Part shown: positions 20,132 through 29,641 of the stretch, piece by piece | How the letters are laid out: every line of letters starts with the position of its first letter | Position numbering within the stretch: the first letter of the stretch is position 1 | NCBI GenBank assembly: GCA_965218945.1 | Contig: OZ244718.1 | Location: 868,001-932,000 of the forward strand | Source: DAOUJW01 sp965218945 | Lineage (GTDB): Bacteria > Chloroflexota > Dehalococcoidia > Lucifugimonadales > UBA2985 | Reading direction: 5' to 3' | Length of the DNA: 64,000 bases | Position numbers and translations under genes: made by a program | The notes under the pieces: model-generated | What the model was told of the DNA's origin: nothing | Seen by the model: only the letters and a program-made list of their open reading frames with translations | Database searches by the model: none

Positions 20132-20437
20132 AGCCACGCGCTCTCAGCCGGGGACGGACAGCATATCGCCTTGGAGGCGCTCACAGCGCTGGCGCATGGC
20201 GCTGCCCGCTCGCCGCATCAAGCCTTGTCCACGACTCCGATCGCGGGGCGCGGGCTCGGTCTATGAGCGGGATGGGAGTGGTATTCCAACCGACGTTGGC
20301 ATAACCAACGCGTGTTGAGAATACCAATAATTTGACGGTCTGGCGGCAGAGCCTCTCGGCTGTTACAATGACAGCGCCTCGGAGCTACAGGAAACCGGGG
20401 CGCAAGATCAGATTTCAGTACTTCGAGGGGAGACGCC
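20132..20437. other. Non-coding gap after the LRR pair
   Basis: The first ~60 bases repeat the trailer of LRR copy 1. A TTGACG and a TACAAT occur but 26 bases apart, too far for a normal promoter. GAGGGGAGA precedes the hydrolase start. Confidence 0.4.
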
Positions 20438-21283
20438 ATGACCACCGTGCAAGCGCAGGAGAAGTTTGTCACCGTCAACAACGTCAGGCTCCGATACCTG
20501 GACTGGGGGACAGAGGGTAAGCCGCCCATGATATGTCTCCACGGCCACAGCGGCCAGGCCCACATCTGGGATGAGTTCGCAGAGGCCATGTCCCCCTATT
20601 ACCACGTCTACGCCTTTGATCAGCGCGGGCACGGCGGCAGCCAGTGGGCCGGAGACGGCTACGAAAGGGATCGATTCGTGGAGGACCTGGCCGCTCTTGT
20701 GGACTCCTTTGGCTTCGAAAAGGTTACCCTCGTTGGCCTGTCGATGGGAGGGTGGAACAGCATCCTGTACACTCCCGATCACCAGGACAAGGTTGAGAAG
20801 GTCATCCTGGTCGACATTGGCCCTGAGCCCAGCGAAGAGTCCCGGCAGCAGAGGGGCAGCCGCCCGCCAACGCCCCTGGAGTTTGACAGCTTCGACGAGG
20901 CCGTAGAATTGGCGCGCGCCGGCAACCCGTGGGCCACGGACGCCCGCTTGCGGAGGGATCTGCAGGACCGGATGAAGCAGCGGGACGACGGCAAGTGGAC
21001 GTGGAAGGCTGACCCCCTGTTATTGACCGTGCCCCTCAGCGATATGGAGAGCCAGGAGGCCATCGACCGTTACTGGCGAAGCCTGGAGGCCATCCGCTGT
21101 CCCATCATGGAGGTGCGCGGCTTGGGAAGCCCTCTACTCTCCGATGACATCATAGAGCGTATGTGCAAGGCCAACCCTCTTTTCAGCAACGTGGACGTGG
21201 AGGACGCCGGCCACGTAGTGCCTGTGGACAAGCCGGAGGAGTTCATCCAGGTCACCCGCGGCTTCCTGGGGATAGGGGACTAG
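20438..21283 (+). CDS. Alpha/beta hydrolase
   Basis: A 281-residue alpha/beta-hydrolase-fold enzyme. The oxyanion segment is ICLHGHSGQAHIWDEF, the nucleophile elbow GLSMGG (Ser near residue 101), with a following acid and a C-terminal His in EDAGHVVPVDKPEEF. The cap region is highly charged. Such enzymes cleave esters, epoxides, haloalkanes or C-C bonds; the substrate cannot be read from sequence. A single-gene unit with a good ribosome site (GAGGGGAGA). Confidence 0.85.
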   Translation: MTTVQAQEKFVTVNNVRLRYLDWGTEGKPPMICLHGHSGQAHIWDEFAEAMSPYYHVYAFDQRGHGGSQWAGDGYERDRFVEDLAALVDSFGFEKVTLVGLSMGGWNSILYTPDHQDKVEKVILVDIGPEPSEESRQQRGSRPPTPLEFDSFDEAVELARAGNPWATDARLRRDLQDRMKQRDDGKWTWKADPLLLTVPLSDMESQEAIDRYWRSLEAIRCPIMEVRGLGSPLLSDDIIERMCKANPLFSNVDVEDAGHVVPVDKPEEFIQVTRGFLGIGD

Positions 21284-21375
21284 CCGGTTGCCATATGGGG
21301 GAGGTTAGTATGTGGAAAAGGCCCCGGCCTTGATGATTTCTTAAAAATGAGCGATAGACTCCCCGTCGAAACCCC

Positions 21376-21404
21376 TTGAAAATGCAAAAATGCCGTGCTA
21401 GACT
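21376..21404 (+). promoter_or_regulatory. Cytochrome oxidase operon promoter
   Basis: -35 TTGAAA (21376-21381), 17-base spacer, -10 TAGACT (21399-21404), about 100 bases before coxB. No obvious operator is seen. Confidence 0.6.
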
Positions 21405-21503
21405 ATGTGACGCTAAGCACAAGTGGCTTGTATCCGGCAGGGAATCGCCCGGCGTGTATATTCCTGTAATGGGTAATGGCTGACGAGTAAAAGGAACGCA
21501 AGA

Positions 21504-22610
21504 GTGACTTCTAAACATCGATCAGTAGTCTTGTTCGCTTCCTTAGTCGCAATCCTCGGCGTCGTCCTGCTGACGGGCTGCTACCCAAGCCATCCTCAGT
21601 CTACCTTCGATCCTCACGGCCCCGTTGCCGAGAGGCAGATGCAGCTCTTCTGGATTATCTTCTGGGCGGCCACGTTCGTCATGATAGTGGTGGGTGGTTG
21701 GCTGCTCTACACCGTGTTCCGCTTCCGCCGGAGGCCCGGGCAGGGGATGCCGGAGCAGACCCACGGCAATATGCGCCTTGAGGTGGCTTGGACCATTGCC
21801 CCGGCCATAGTGCTGGCGGTGGTCGCTGTCCCAACCGTGGCGGCCCAGTTCTACGTATCCAACACGCCCTCCGGCAACAATCTGGAGATAAACATCACTG
21901 CCCACCAGTGGTGGTGGGAGATAGAATACCCCGACTCCGGTGTGAAGACGTCCAATGAGTTTCACGTCCCCGAGGATACGGTGGTTGAGGTCAACCTGAC
22001 TTCAAGCGACGTTCTCCACAGCTTCTGGATTCCCAAGCTGGCCGGCAAGCTGGACATCATACCCGGCAAGAACCTCACCATGTGGTTCCAGGGGGACAAC
22101 CCCGGCGAGTATTTCGGGCAGTGCGCCGAGTTCTGTGGCGAGTCCCACGCCTGGATGAGATTCCGCGTCATGGTGGATACCCAGGAGGAGTACGATGCGT
22201 GGACGCAGGCCCAGCTGGCCGACGCAGCTACGCCGGGCGAAGATTACGACGATATTCTGCCCAAGGCAGGACTGAATGTCTTCAGGACAAGTGGCTGCAT
22301 CCTGTGTCATACAATCTCCGGTGTGGTGGAGTTGCCGGACCGGGAAGTCCCCAACCGGGCTTACGAGACAAGGGAAGGCGTTCGGATCAGCAAGGGCCCC
22401 AACCTGACCCACATTGCCAGCAGAAGCACCATGGCCGCGGGTATCAGGGACTTGAATGCCGAAAACCTGAGAGAGTGGCTTGAAGACCCCAGTCAGATAA
22501 AGCCGGGCAACCTGATGGCCAGAGACGCGCCCGTGTACTACGACCCGGATCAGGCTCTTACCGATACGGAAATCACCGAACTGGTGGCGTATCTCCTGAG
22601 CTTGGAGTGA
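21504..22610 (+). CDS. coxB: Cytochrome c oxidase subunit II with fused cytochrome c
   Basis: A 368-residue caa3-type subunit II. It starts at GTG after AAGGAACGCAAGA. The signal ends in a lipobox (LLTGC), and a second membrane segment (FWIIFWAATFVMIVVGGWLLY, split here) follows. The CuA domain carries all expected ligands: HSFWIPKL (His) and GQCAEFCGESHAWM (Cys, Glu, Cys, His, Met). A C-terminal cytochrome c domain has CILCH and a likely Met ligand in KPGNLM. It receives electrons from a c-type carrier and passes them to subunit I. First gene of the coxBACD block. Confidence 0.96.
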   Translation: MTSKHRSVVLFASLVAILGVVLLTGCYPSHPQSTFDPHGPVAERQMQLFWIIFWAATFVMIVVGGWLLYTVFRFRRRPGQGMPEQTHGNMRLEVAWTIAPAIVLAVVAVPTVAAQFYVSNTPSGNNLEINITAHQWWWEIEYPDSGVKTSNEFHVPEDTVVEVNLTSSDVLHSFWIPKLAGKLDIIPGKNLTMWFQGDNPGEYFGQCAEFCGESHAWMRFRVMVDTQEEYDAWTQAQLADAATPGEDYDDILPKAGLNVFRTSGCILCHTISGVVELPDREVPNRAYETREGVRISKGPNLTHIASRSTMAAGIRDLNAENLREWLEDPSQIKPGNLMARDAPVYYDPDQALTDTEITELVAYLLSLE

Positions 22611-22686
22611 AGCGAGTGACCCTGGTGATGTATAATGCTCTCAAACTACGGGCAGCGCCCGTAAACAAGAACCTCGGAGGCCTGAG

Positions 22687-24555
22687 ATGGCAACAACTAT
22701 AGGAGTGCTTCAGAGACCCACCAGCACCACAGGGCTGTGGGGTTGGATAACAACCGTTGATCACAAGAAGATCGGGGCCCTGTACGGGGTGACCGCCTTC
22801 ATTTTCTTCATGATTGGCGGCGTGGAAGCCACAATTATGCGGCTTCAGTTGGCCCGGGCGGAGCACAGCCTGGTCAGCCCGGAAGTGTTCAGCCAGCTGT
22901 TCACGATGCACGCCCTCACGATGATATTCCTGGCCATAATGCCACTCAGCGCAGCCTTCTTCAATCTTGTTGTGCCTTTGATGATCGGCGCTAGGGACGT
23001 GGCATTTCCGCGCCTCAACGCCTTCAGCTACTGGGTGTTCCTCTTCGGAGCCCTGCTGCTTCAGTCCGGGTGGTTCATGGGCGGCTCCCCGAACGCGGGC
23101 TGGTTTGCCTACGCTCCTTTGACGGGTCCTGGTGTCAATCCCGGGGACGGCATGCAGTTCTATCTGCTGGGTCTGGCAGTCCTGGGTGTCTCATCCGTGG
23201 CCGCTGCCCTCAACTTCATTGTGACCATAATCAATATGAGGGCGCCCGGCATGACCATGATGCGGATGCCAGTCTTCATCTGGATGACGCTGGTCACCTC
23301 CTTCCTTCTGATAACAGCATTCCCGGTCATAACCGTCGGTCTTATCGAGCTCTTCTTCGACCGGGAGTTCGGCATGAACTTCTTCAACGTAAACGCCGGC
23401 GCCGACGTTGTGCTGTGGCAGCACCTCTTCTGGGTCTTCGGACACCCGGAGGTGTACATACTGATTCTCCCGGCAATGGGCATAGTATCGGAGGTACTGC
23501 CCACGTTCTCCCGCAAGCCCCTGTACGGCTATCCCGTAGTGGTCCTCTCCGGTATCACCATCGGGTTCATGGGCTGGGCCGTCTGGAGTCACCACATGTT
23601 CACCGTTGGCCTGGGTCCTGTCGCCAACTCCGTCTTTGCCCTGACGACGATGGCCATTGCCATACCCACTGGCATCAAGATATTCAACTGGATAGGCACA
23701 ATGTGGGGAGGCTCAGTCAGGCTCAGCACCTCTATGCTGTTTGCCGTAGGATTCATCTTCGTGTTCATTATTGGGGGCCTGAGCGGCGTGATGCACTCCA
23801 TAGCGCCCTCCGACGCTCAGCAGCAGGACACCTATTTCATCGTAGCTCACATACACTACGTTCTGTTCGGGGGCAGCATATTCGCCGTATTCGCCGGCAT
23901 ATACTACTGGTTCCCCAAGGCCACCGGTAAACTGCTCAGTGAGAAGCTAGGCCAGCTCAGCTTCTGGGTTATGTTCGCAGGCTTCAACATCGCCTTCTTC
24001 CCTATGCACTTCCTGGGCATGGACGGGATGCCGCGGCGGCAGCCCACCTATGAGTCCAGCATGGGATGGGACCTGTGGAACCTTGTAGCCACGGGAGGAT
24101 CCCTCATAATCGTTCTCTCCGTACTGATATTCCTGCACAACTTTTTCTGGAGCGTTCGCAAGGGCGAGCCCGCCGGAAACGACCCCTGGGACGGCAGGAC
24201 GCTGGAGTGGTCGATATCTTCGCCTCCGCCGGAGTACAACTTCGCCACCATTCCAACCGTGCATGGCAGGGACGCCTTCTGGGATCAGAAGTATGCCAAC
24301 GGCCACGCGGTCCCTCAGGGAGCCAGCGATGACGAGGAACACGACTCGGATGAGGGCCACGGCATTCATATGCCCAGTCCATCGTACCTACCCCTGATCG
24401 CCGCCCTCGGCTTGGCCGTTGCAGGGTACGGAATGGTGCTACACCAGCCAGGCCAGTTACCGGGAGCCATTGTTGCGGTAGTGGGCGTGGTGATAACAAT
24501 GTTCGGAGTTTATGGGTGGGCTATGGAGCCGGCCTCAGAGCCTAGCAACCACTGA
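22687..24555 (+). CDS. coxA: Cytochrome c oxidase subunit I
   Basis: A 622-residue heme-copper oxidase core, multi-spanning, which reduces oxygen and pumps protons. Ligand motifs are present: FTMHALTMIF (low-spin heme), FGHPEVYILILPAMG (CuB His and cross-linked Tyr), WSHHMFTVG (CuB His pair) and IVAHIHYVLFGG (high-spin heme region). The conserved Tyr and Glu-type pattern places it in the A family. A C-terminal extension after residue ~490 adds a soluble acidic stretch and two more membrane segments. TATAAT occurs at 22631-22636, but without a good -35. Confidence 0.97.
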   Translation: MATTIGVLQRPTSTTGLWGWITTVDHKKIGALYGVTAFIFFMIGGVEATIMRLQLARAEHSLVSPEVFSQLFTMHALTMIFLAIMPLSAAFFNLVVPLMIGARDVAFPRLNAFSYWVFLFGALLLQSGWFMGGSPNAGWFAYAPLTGPGVNPGDGMQFYLLGLAVLGVSSVAAALNFIVTIINMRAPGMTMMRMPVFIWMTLVTSFLLITAFPVITVGLIELFFDREFGMNFFNVNAGADVVLWQHLFWVFGHPEVYILILPAMGIVSEVLPTFSRKPLYGYPVVVLSGITIGFMGWAVWSHHMFTVGLGPVANSVFALTTMAIAIPTGIKIFNWIGTMWGGSVRLSTSMLFAVGFIFVFIIGGLSGVMHSIAPSDAQQQDTYFIVAHIHYVLFGGSIFAVFAGIYYWFPKATGKLLSEKLGQLSFWVMFAGFNIAFFPMHFLGMDGMPRRQPTYESSMGWDLWNLVATGGSLIIVLSVLIFLHNFFWSVRKGEPAGNDPWDGRTLEWSISSPPPEYNFATIPTVHGRDAFWDQKYANGHAVPQGASDDEEHDSDEGHGIHMPSPSYLPLIAALGLAVAGYGMVLHQPGQLPGAIVAVVGVVITMFGVYGWAMEPASEPSNH

Positions 24556-24582
24556 GAGACAGCCTGGAGGGAGACTAGCAAG

Positions 24583-25197
24583 TTGGAACACACCCCAGCC
24601 GTAGAGCACAGCCCGGAACACGAGACGACAACCGGTGTAGACCACCGGAAAATGCTCATTTGGGTCTTCCTGGGCTCGGAGTGCATGTTCTTTGGCTCTC
24701 TGATAGCCACCTATCTGATCTACTACGGCCAGAGCGTGAGCGGGCCGACCCCGGCCGATATTCTGGACATACCCACCACCACCGTAAGCACCTTTGTCCT
24801 GCTTATGAGCAGCTTTATGATGGTGATGGCATACTCCAATATACGCAGGGGGAACGTAAGGAACTTCCGGATCTGGATACTATGCACCGCATTCCTGGGA
24901 GCTACCTTCCTGGGATTCCAGGTCTTCGAGTTCAGGGAGTTCGCCATTCACGGCCACCTTACGCCTCGAACCAACCTGTTTGGAAGCACCTTCTTCACCC
25001 TGACGGGCTTCCACGGCGCGCACGTAACCCTCGGAGTGGTCTGGCTTGTATCGCTATTCGGCTACTCCTTCAAGGGCGACCTCACTCCCCAGGAGGGTTT
25101 GAGCGTAGACATAGCCGCCCTGTACTGGCACTTTGTGGACGTTGTCTGGATTGTGATATTCACTGTGATTTACCTGATAGGGGTGATCAACTCATGA
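24583..25197 (+). CDS. coxC: Cytochrome c oxidase subunit III
   Basis: A 204-residue, five-helix subunit III, stabilising subunit I and proton uptake. It starts at TTG after GGAGG (24566-24570). Marker segments are KMLIWVFLGSECMFFGSL, NLFGSTFFTLTGFHGAHV and ALYWHFVDVVWIVIF. Length agrees with the bacterial five-helix form. It sits 27 bases after coxA and 42 before coxD. Confidence 0.95.
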   Translation: MEHTPAVEHSPEHETTTGVDHRKMLIWVFLGSECMFFGSLIATYLIYYGQSVSGPTPADILDIPTTTVSTFVLLMSSFMMVMAYSNIRRGNVRNFRIWILCTAFLGATFLGFQVFEFREFAIHGHLTPRTNLFGSTFFTLTGFHGAHVTLGVVWLVSLFGYSFKGDLTPQEGLSVDIAALYWHFVDVVWIVIFTVIYLIGVINS

Positions 25198-25239
25198 GCG
25201 GGCGTCTCTTGGCAACCGTTGTATGTGAGGAGATGAGCT

Positions 25240-26040
25240 ATGTCGAGTAGAGCCCACGAGAGCGGCCATCCCACTCCGGTCACATACGCAAAAGTGGCGG
25301 CCTTGCTGGCTATTATCACCGCCATTGAGTTCATAATCTTCTACATTGAGGCCATTGAAAACGTTGTGGTCCCCATGTTCCTGATCCTCTCCGCCGTCAA
25401 GTTCGCGATGGTTTCGATGTTCTATATGCACCTGAAGTTCGACAGCAAGATCTTCTCCGGATTCTACGTGGGAGGGCTGATACTGGCTACGTCGGTCATA
25501 ATGGCCTTGCTAGCCCTGTTTTCCATCGTATCCGGCGAAAGGATCGTTGTTGCGGTGGCCGAGGAGCCCGCGGCGGGCGACCACGCCACGGACACAACCA
25601 GCGCCGACGGGACGACTGCTACTGACGCCTCGGCCGGTCTGTCCTCGGATACCCAGGTCTCCGGCACTTTGTCGGCCGACGCCACGCATGAGATAGGGTC
25701 CGCCAGCAGCGACGAATTCCAGTTCACCATAGACTCCCTTACGGCAACATCCGGGGAAGAGGTTACGCTGAGGTTCACCAACAACGCCGTTACTCAGCAG
25801 CATAACTGGGTCATGGTGCAGGACGGGACCAAGGATGAGGTGGCCACCGGCGGACTGGTTGACCCGGTTAACTGGCTCAACGCCGATGACCCCAACGTGA
25901 TAGCCAGCGTCCGGCTGCTAAACCCAGGTGAATCTGCCCAGGTCACGTTCACGGCCCCGGCCGCCGGCGCATACCAGTTCGTATGCACGTATCCGGGTCA
26001 CAATGCGACAATGTTCGGGACCTTTGAGGTTGCCCCCTAG
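25240..26040 (+). CDS. coxD: Oxidase subunit IV fused to a cupredoxin domain
   Basis: A 266-residue two-part protein. Residues 1-100 form the three-helix prokaryotic subunit IV (AKVAALLAIITAIEFIIFY, VPMFLILSAVKFAMVSMFYMHLKFD, IFSGFYVGGLILATSVIMALL, each one membrane span). An Ala/Thr/Ser-rich linker (about 105-150) leads to a periplasm-side cupredoxin (about 150-266). Its blue-copper ligands are readable: QQHNWVMV (His), FVCTYPGHNATMF (Cys, His, Met). Normal CoxD proteins are about 100 residues, so the copper domain is an addition. It could deliver electrons to CuA or act in copper loading. Confidence 0.85.
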   Translation: MSSRAHESGHPTPVTYAKVAALLAIITAIEFIIFYIEAIENVVVPMFLILSAVKFAMVSMFYMHLKFDSKIFSGFYVGGLILATSVIMALLALFSIVSGERIVVAVAEEPAAGDHATDTTSADGTTATDASAGLSSDTQVSGTLSADATHEIGSASSDEFQFTIDSLTATSGEEVTLRFTNNAVTQQHNWVMVQDGTKDEVATGGLVDPVNWLNADDPNVIASVRLLNPGESAQVTFTAPAAGAYQFVCTYPGHNATMFGTFEVAP

Positions 26041-26125
26041 CAGGCGCTAGGCCTCCATGTCTCCTCCCAGGCCCCCTACGGCGGGTTAGCTGGTGTATAA
26101 TGGGTGAGGTCGCGGAGGCCCTGAG

Positions 26126-27001
26126 ATGTGGCATTTAGCTTCTGAAACAAAAGCGTCCATTTTCGCCCAGGCTAACCAGTATCAAGAGACATTTACCTGG
26201 TGGGAGTGGCACTGGCACACGGACCTCTACTCCGGCTTGTTTCTTTTCTCCGGGTTGTATTTGCTGTACATTGGTCCCCTTCGGGAGAGGCTGGTCTGGG
26301 ACGACATGGAAAAGCCTTCTCGAAGGCAGGTGCTTTCCTTCATGACGGGCGTAGGAGTGATGCTGTTTGCCCTTGCCGGCCCCATTCACGAGCTCAGCGA
26401 CAACTATCTCTTCAGTGCACACATGGTCCAGCACTCGCTGCTAACGCTGGTGGCGCCTCCACTGTTGCTGCTGGGGACTCCGGGATGGCTACTGAGGCCG
26501 CTGGTGAGCAACGGCGCAGTGCTGAGAGCAGGGCGTTTCGTCACCAAACCACTCATAGCCTTTCTCATCTTCAACGTCGTGCTCAACATGTGGCACTTCC
26601 CCGTCTTCTACGAGGGCGCTCTGCGGGAGCATCCCGTCCATATTCTGGAGCACCTCCTCTTCATGTCCGCCGCCGTGATAGCGTGGTGGCCCGTATTGAG
26701 CCCGCTGCCGGAGCTGCCCCGGATATCCTCTGCGGCCCAGATACTCTATCTGGTTGCCCTGTCCATCTCCCAAACACCGCTGTTTGCGGCTCTCACCTTC
26801 TCCAACGACGTAATGTACTCTTTCTATGAGAGTACGCCCAGGATTTGGAACATATCCCCGTTGGCAGATCAGCAGATGGGCGGGATAATAATGAAGGTTT
26901 CCTGGCTCTCCGTCTTCCTGCCGGCCATCTGCATCGTCTTTCTTAGATGGTTCTATAGAGAGGAGAGGGAGGGGCCCCAGGAGTTCCAGGCGACTTTGTA
27001 G
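26126..27001 (+). CDS. ctaG: Cytochrome c oxidase assembly factor CtaG (caa3 type)
   Basis: A 291-residue, roughly seven-span membrane protein of the caa3_CtaG family, needed for copper insertion or assembly of caa3 oxidase. Characteristic segments are FTWWEWHWHTDLYSGLFLF, FSAHMVQHSLLTLVAPPLLLLGTP (read as two parts), FNVVLNMWHFPVFYEGAL and LADQQMGGIIMKV. Histidines in the membrane segments could hold copper. A TATAAT sits at 26096-26101 just upstream, so it may have its own promoter besides read-through from coxD. Confidence 0.9.
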   Translation: MWHLASETKASIFAQANQYQETFTWWEWHWHTDLYSGLFLFSGLYLLYIGPLRERLVWDDMEKPSRRQVLSFMTGVGVMLFALAGPIHELSDNYLFSAHMVQHSLLTLVAPPLLLLGTPGWLLRPLVSNGAVLRAGRFVTKPLIAFLIFNVVLNMWHFPVFYEGALREHPVHILEHLLFMSAAVIAWWPVLSPLPELPRISSAAQILYLVALSISQTPLFAALTFSNDVMYSFYESTPRIWNISPLADQQMGGIIMKVSWLSVFLPAICIVFLRWFYREEREGPQEFQATL

Positions 27002-27042
27002 TGAAAACCGGGCTAGAATAGGGGAGAGGCTAAAGTTAGCAT

Positions 27043-27999
27043 ATGGGCACAGGGCTGAAGCGTATTTTCCCGGCGATGGCCGTGGCTTCTCTGGTCACTG
27101 CACTGATGGCAGTGACAATGGGCGGAGTGGTGCGCGTCACAGGCTCCGGCCTGGGCTGCCCGGACTGGCCTTTGTGCTACGGAAAAGTCATACCTCCCTG
27201 GGAGTTGACGTCCTGGCTGGAGTACATGCATCGCCTCTCGGCCGCCGTGGCCGGGGTTTTCACCTTCCTTATGGTCATGTCGGCTTTCTCCCGCTACGGA
27301 GCGCGGGGCGCCACAATGCACCTCGTGCTGCTGTCAGCTGTGCTTATTGTGATTCAGGCAGGATTCGGTGCATACACGGTCCTTTCGGAGCTGAGCCCCG
27401 GCGTGGCCCTGATACATACCGCCATCGCTACGAGCCTTGTGGGGGTGCTGGCGGTCGTAGTTGCCAGGACCGCCGTTCCCATGACTCCACGGTCGGCAGA
27501 GGTGGCCTTGGACAACCGATGGGACCGGTTCCGGCGGCTCATCTTGGCGCTGGCGGCCGTTGCCTTCATTGTGGTTCTTACCGGCGCATACGTGACCCGC
27601 ACCGAAGGGGCTTCTCTGGCATGCACGTCGATTCCGTTGTGCGGAATATCGATAGGGGATATGGCGACCATCCACTGGATTCACATGGCCCACAGGGTTG
27701 CAGCCTTTCTGGTGGCTGTCCTGATGCTGGTGGCGATAATTAGGGCGATGGGCGTCCGTCATTCCGGTGTTGTCCAGTTTACATGGCTGGCGGCCGGAGT
27801 GCTGGGCGTGCAGATAGCCCTTGGCCTCGGCAACGTGCTGCTTCGACTGCCAACGGAGATACGCGCGCTGCATCTGGTTGCAGCCATTCTCTTCTTTGCC
27901 GTTGCCATGTTGCTCGTAGGCAGGCTGTGGAACGGCGCCTCTGAAGTCGAGGAGCCTGTCATCGCTTCCGGCAGAGCAAACCTTGGAGTAGCTCGATGA
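27043..27999 (+). CDS. ctaA: Heme A synthase
   Basis: A 318-residue, eight-span COX15/CtaA protein, oxidising heme O to heme A for the oxidase. The four conserved heme-ligand histidines are visible in YMHRLSAAV, ALIHTAIATS, IHMAHRVAAF and ALHLVAAILFF. The GSGLGCPDWPLCYG and CTSIPLCG cysteine-containing loops match the Bacillus-type CtaA pairs. Ends with ATGA overlap into ctaB, indicating coupling. Confidence 0.95.
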   Translation: MGTGLKRIFPAMAVASLVTALMAVTMGGVVRVTGSGLGCPDWPLCYGKVIPPWELTSWLEYMHRLSAAVAGVFTFLMVMSAFSRYGARGATMHLVLLSAVLIVIQAGFGAYTVLSELSPGVALIHTAIATSLVGVLAVVVARTAVPMTPRSAEVALDNRWDRFRRLILALAAVAFIVVLTGAYVTRTEGASLACTSIPLCGISIGDMATIHWIHMAHRVAAFLVAVLMLVAIIRAMGVRHSGVVQFTWLAAGVLGVQIALGLGNVLLRLPTEIRALHLVAAILFFAVAMLLVGRLWNGASEVEEPVIASGRANLGVAR

Positions 28000-28910
28000 A
28001 CACCTCCTTCCCACCCAGCGGGCCCGCTGTGGCGCTTTACCCGCGCCTGCTTTCCACTGCCAGGGTGTATTTCCGACTCACCAAGCCCAGGATAGCCGTT
28101 CTACTCCTGATAAGCACGGCCGCCGGGATGCTGGCAGCCGGCGGTGGCACAGTCGCCTGGAGCACGGCCGGTATACTTCTGCTTGGCGGTTACCTGTGCT
28201 CCGGGGGCGCCGCCGCCTTGAACTGCTATCTGGACCGGGAGTTGGACATGGCCATGGAGCGGACTCGCCGCCGGCCTCTGCCTCTGGGGCAGGTCTCGCC
28301 GAGGAATGTGCTGGTCTTTAGCATCGCTATCAGCCTTCTCTCAATCCCGCTGTTTCTTCTGATAAGTCCTCTTGTAGCCGTTCTGGGGGCCGTGGCGTGG
28401 CTGTACTACGTGCTGCTCTACAGCGTCTACCTGAAGCGGCGGACGCACCAGAACGTCGTCGTTGGAGGCGCTGCCGGCGCATTTCCGCCAATGATTGGCT
28501 GGGTCGCCGTAACCGGCGGCATAGACCTGTCCGCCATCTTCCTGTTTCTCATAGTTTTCTTCTGGACCCCGCCCCACGCCTATGCCCTGATTCTGGTCTT
28601 CAAGGAGGACTACAGGAAGGCCAGCATACCCATGCTGCCGGTGGTGTTGGGTGACAGGGAGACGGGACGACAAATCTTCCTATACTCCATTCTGCTGGTC
28701 CTTCTGACGGCGCTGCCCGCGGTTCTGGGCCTGTTCGGGGCGCTTTACCTCGCGACGGCCGTTCTGCTGGGCATCCCCCAGGTGGCCCTCTCCATAAAGC
28801 TGTACCGCTCCCTTGAGAGGGTATGGGCAATGAGGCTGTTCAAATACTCGACCGTCTACCTGGCAGCCCTGTTCCTGGGCCTGGTCCTGGATCGCGCCTT
28901 TGTCGCTTGA
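27996..28910 (+). CDS. ctaB: Protoheme IX farnesyltransferase
   Basis: A 304-residue UbiA-family prenyltransferase which turns heme B into heme O. It has the Mg-diphosphate motif NCYLDRELDMAMERTRRRP (NxxxD...D) and the second aspartate region near DYRKASIPMLPVV with YSVYLKRRTHQNVVVGG between. Nine membrane segments are predicted. It overlaps ctaA by 4 bases and the following sco gene by 11 bases. Confidence 0.96.
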   Translation: MNTSFPPSGPAVALYPRLLSTARVYFRLTKPRIAVLLLISTAAGMLAAGGGTVAWSTAGILLLGGYLCSGGAAALNCYLDRELDMAMERTRRRPLPLGQVSPRNVLVFSIAISLLSIPLFLLISPLVAVLGAVAWLYYVLLYSVYLKRRTHQNVVVGGAAGAFPPMIGWVAVTGGIDLSAIFLFLIVFFWTPPHAYALILVFKEDYRKASIPMLPVVLGDRETGRQIFLYSILLVLLTALPAVLGLFGALYLATAVLLGIPQVALSIKLYRSLERVWAMRLFKYSTVYLAALFLGLVLDRAFVA

Positions 28911-29544
28911 GCCGGGTATTCCGAGAGCGAAGCGGTGGCTGGCCGGTTTACTGTGTGTACTAGTCGTTGCGACTCTGGCCTGCAGCTCAGACGACCTGCC
29001 CGTATACTATGAGATGCCCTCCTTCTCTTTGACCGACCAGATGGGTCGCACGGTCACCGGAGACGACCTACGAGGCAGGGTCGTCCTGGCCAACTTCGTC
29101 TTCACCAACTGCACTGAGTTCTGCCCCGCGCTGACTCCCCGTATGGCGCAGGTGCAGCAGCGGCTGATGGAAGACGGCCTCCTGGGGAGCGAAGTGATGC
29201 TGCTCTCATTCACCGTAGATCCGGAATACGACTCTCCGGATGTCCTCCACGCTTACGCGACTACCCACGACGCCGACCACGACGCCTGGCGCTTCCTGAC
29301 AGGCTCGCCCGAGGTGATGCAGCGCATCGTTACGGACGGCTTCAAACTAACATATACGGAGGTGCCCAAGAGCATAGAGCACCTGCACCCGGACGGCTCC
29401 GTTCATATCCATGATTACAACGTAGTCCACACTAACAGGTTGGCGCTTGTGGACGATGAAGGGCAGGTGAGGGCCTACTACGACGGGGCGGTTGACTGGG
29501 ACATGGACCTGGTGCTGCGGGACATTCGCAAGCTGGTGGGATAG
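28900..29544 (+). CDS. SCO1/SenC copper chaperone
   Basis: A 214-residue lipoprotein or membrane-anchored thioredoxin-fold protein that delivers copper to the CuA site of oxidase subunit II. The N-terminal anchor ends LVVATLACSS (lipobox-like). The copper motif NCTEFCPALTP (CxxxC) and the distant His in YNVVHTNRLALVDD are both present. A TTG start at 28900 gives an 11-base overlap with ctaB. An insertion with SIEHLHPDGSVHIHDY lies just before the His ligand and adds more histidines. Confidence 0.92.
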   Translation: MSLEPGIPRAKRWLAGLLCVLVVATLACSSDDLPVYYEMPSFSLTDQMGRTVTGDDLRGRVVLANFVFTNCTEFCPALTPRMAQVQQRLMEDGLLGSEVMLLSFTVDPEYDSPDVLHAYATTHDADHDAWRFLTGSPEVMQRIVTDGFKLTYTEVPKSIEHLHPDGSVHIHDYNVVHTNRLALVDDEGQVRAYYDGAVDWDMDLVLRDIRKLVG

Positions 29545-29577
29545 GGATCTGTAGGGGTCTGAGGGAACTCATATCGA

Positions 29578-29606
29578 TTGACGATGCTCCTCCACGGAAT
29601 TATACT
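29578..29606 (+). promoter_or_regulatory. dnaN promoter
   Basis: -35 TTGACG (29578-29583), 17-base spacer, -10 TATACT (29601-29606); 36 bases before the ATG, with AAAGGTGG as ribosome site. This gives dnaN a promoter separate from the oxidase block. Confidence 0.65.
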
Positions 29607-29641
29607 TACTGGCAGTCTAATTTCTGTTCTAAAGGTGGGCC

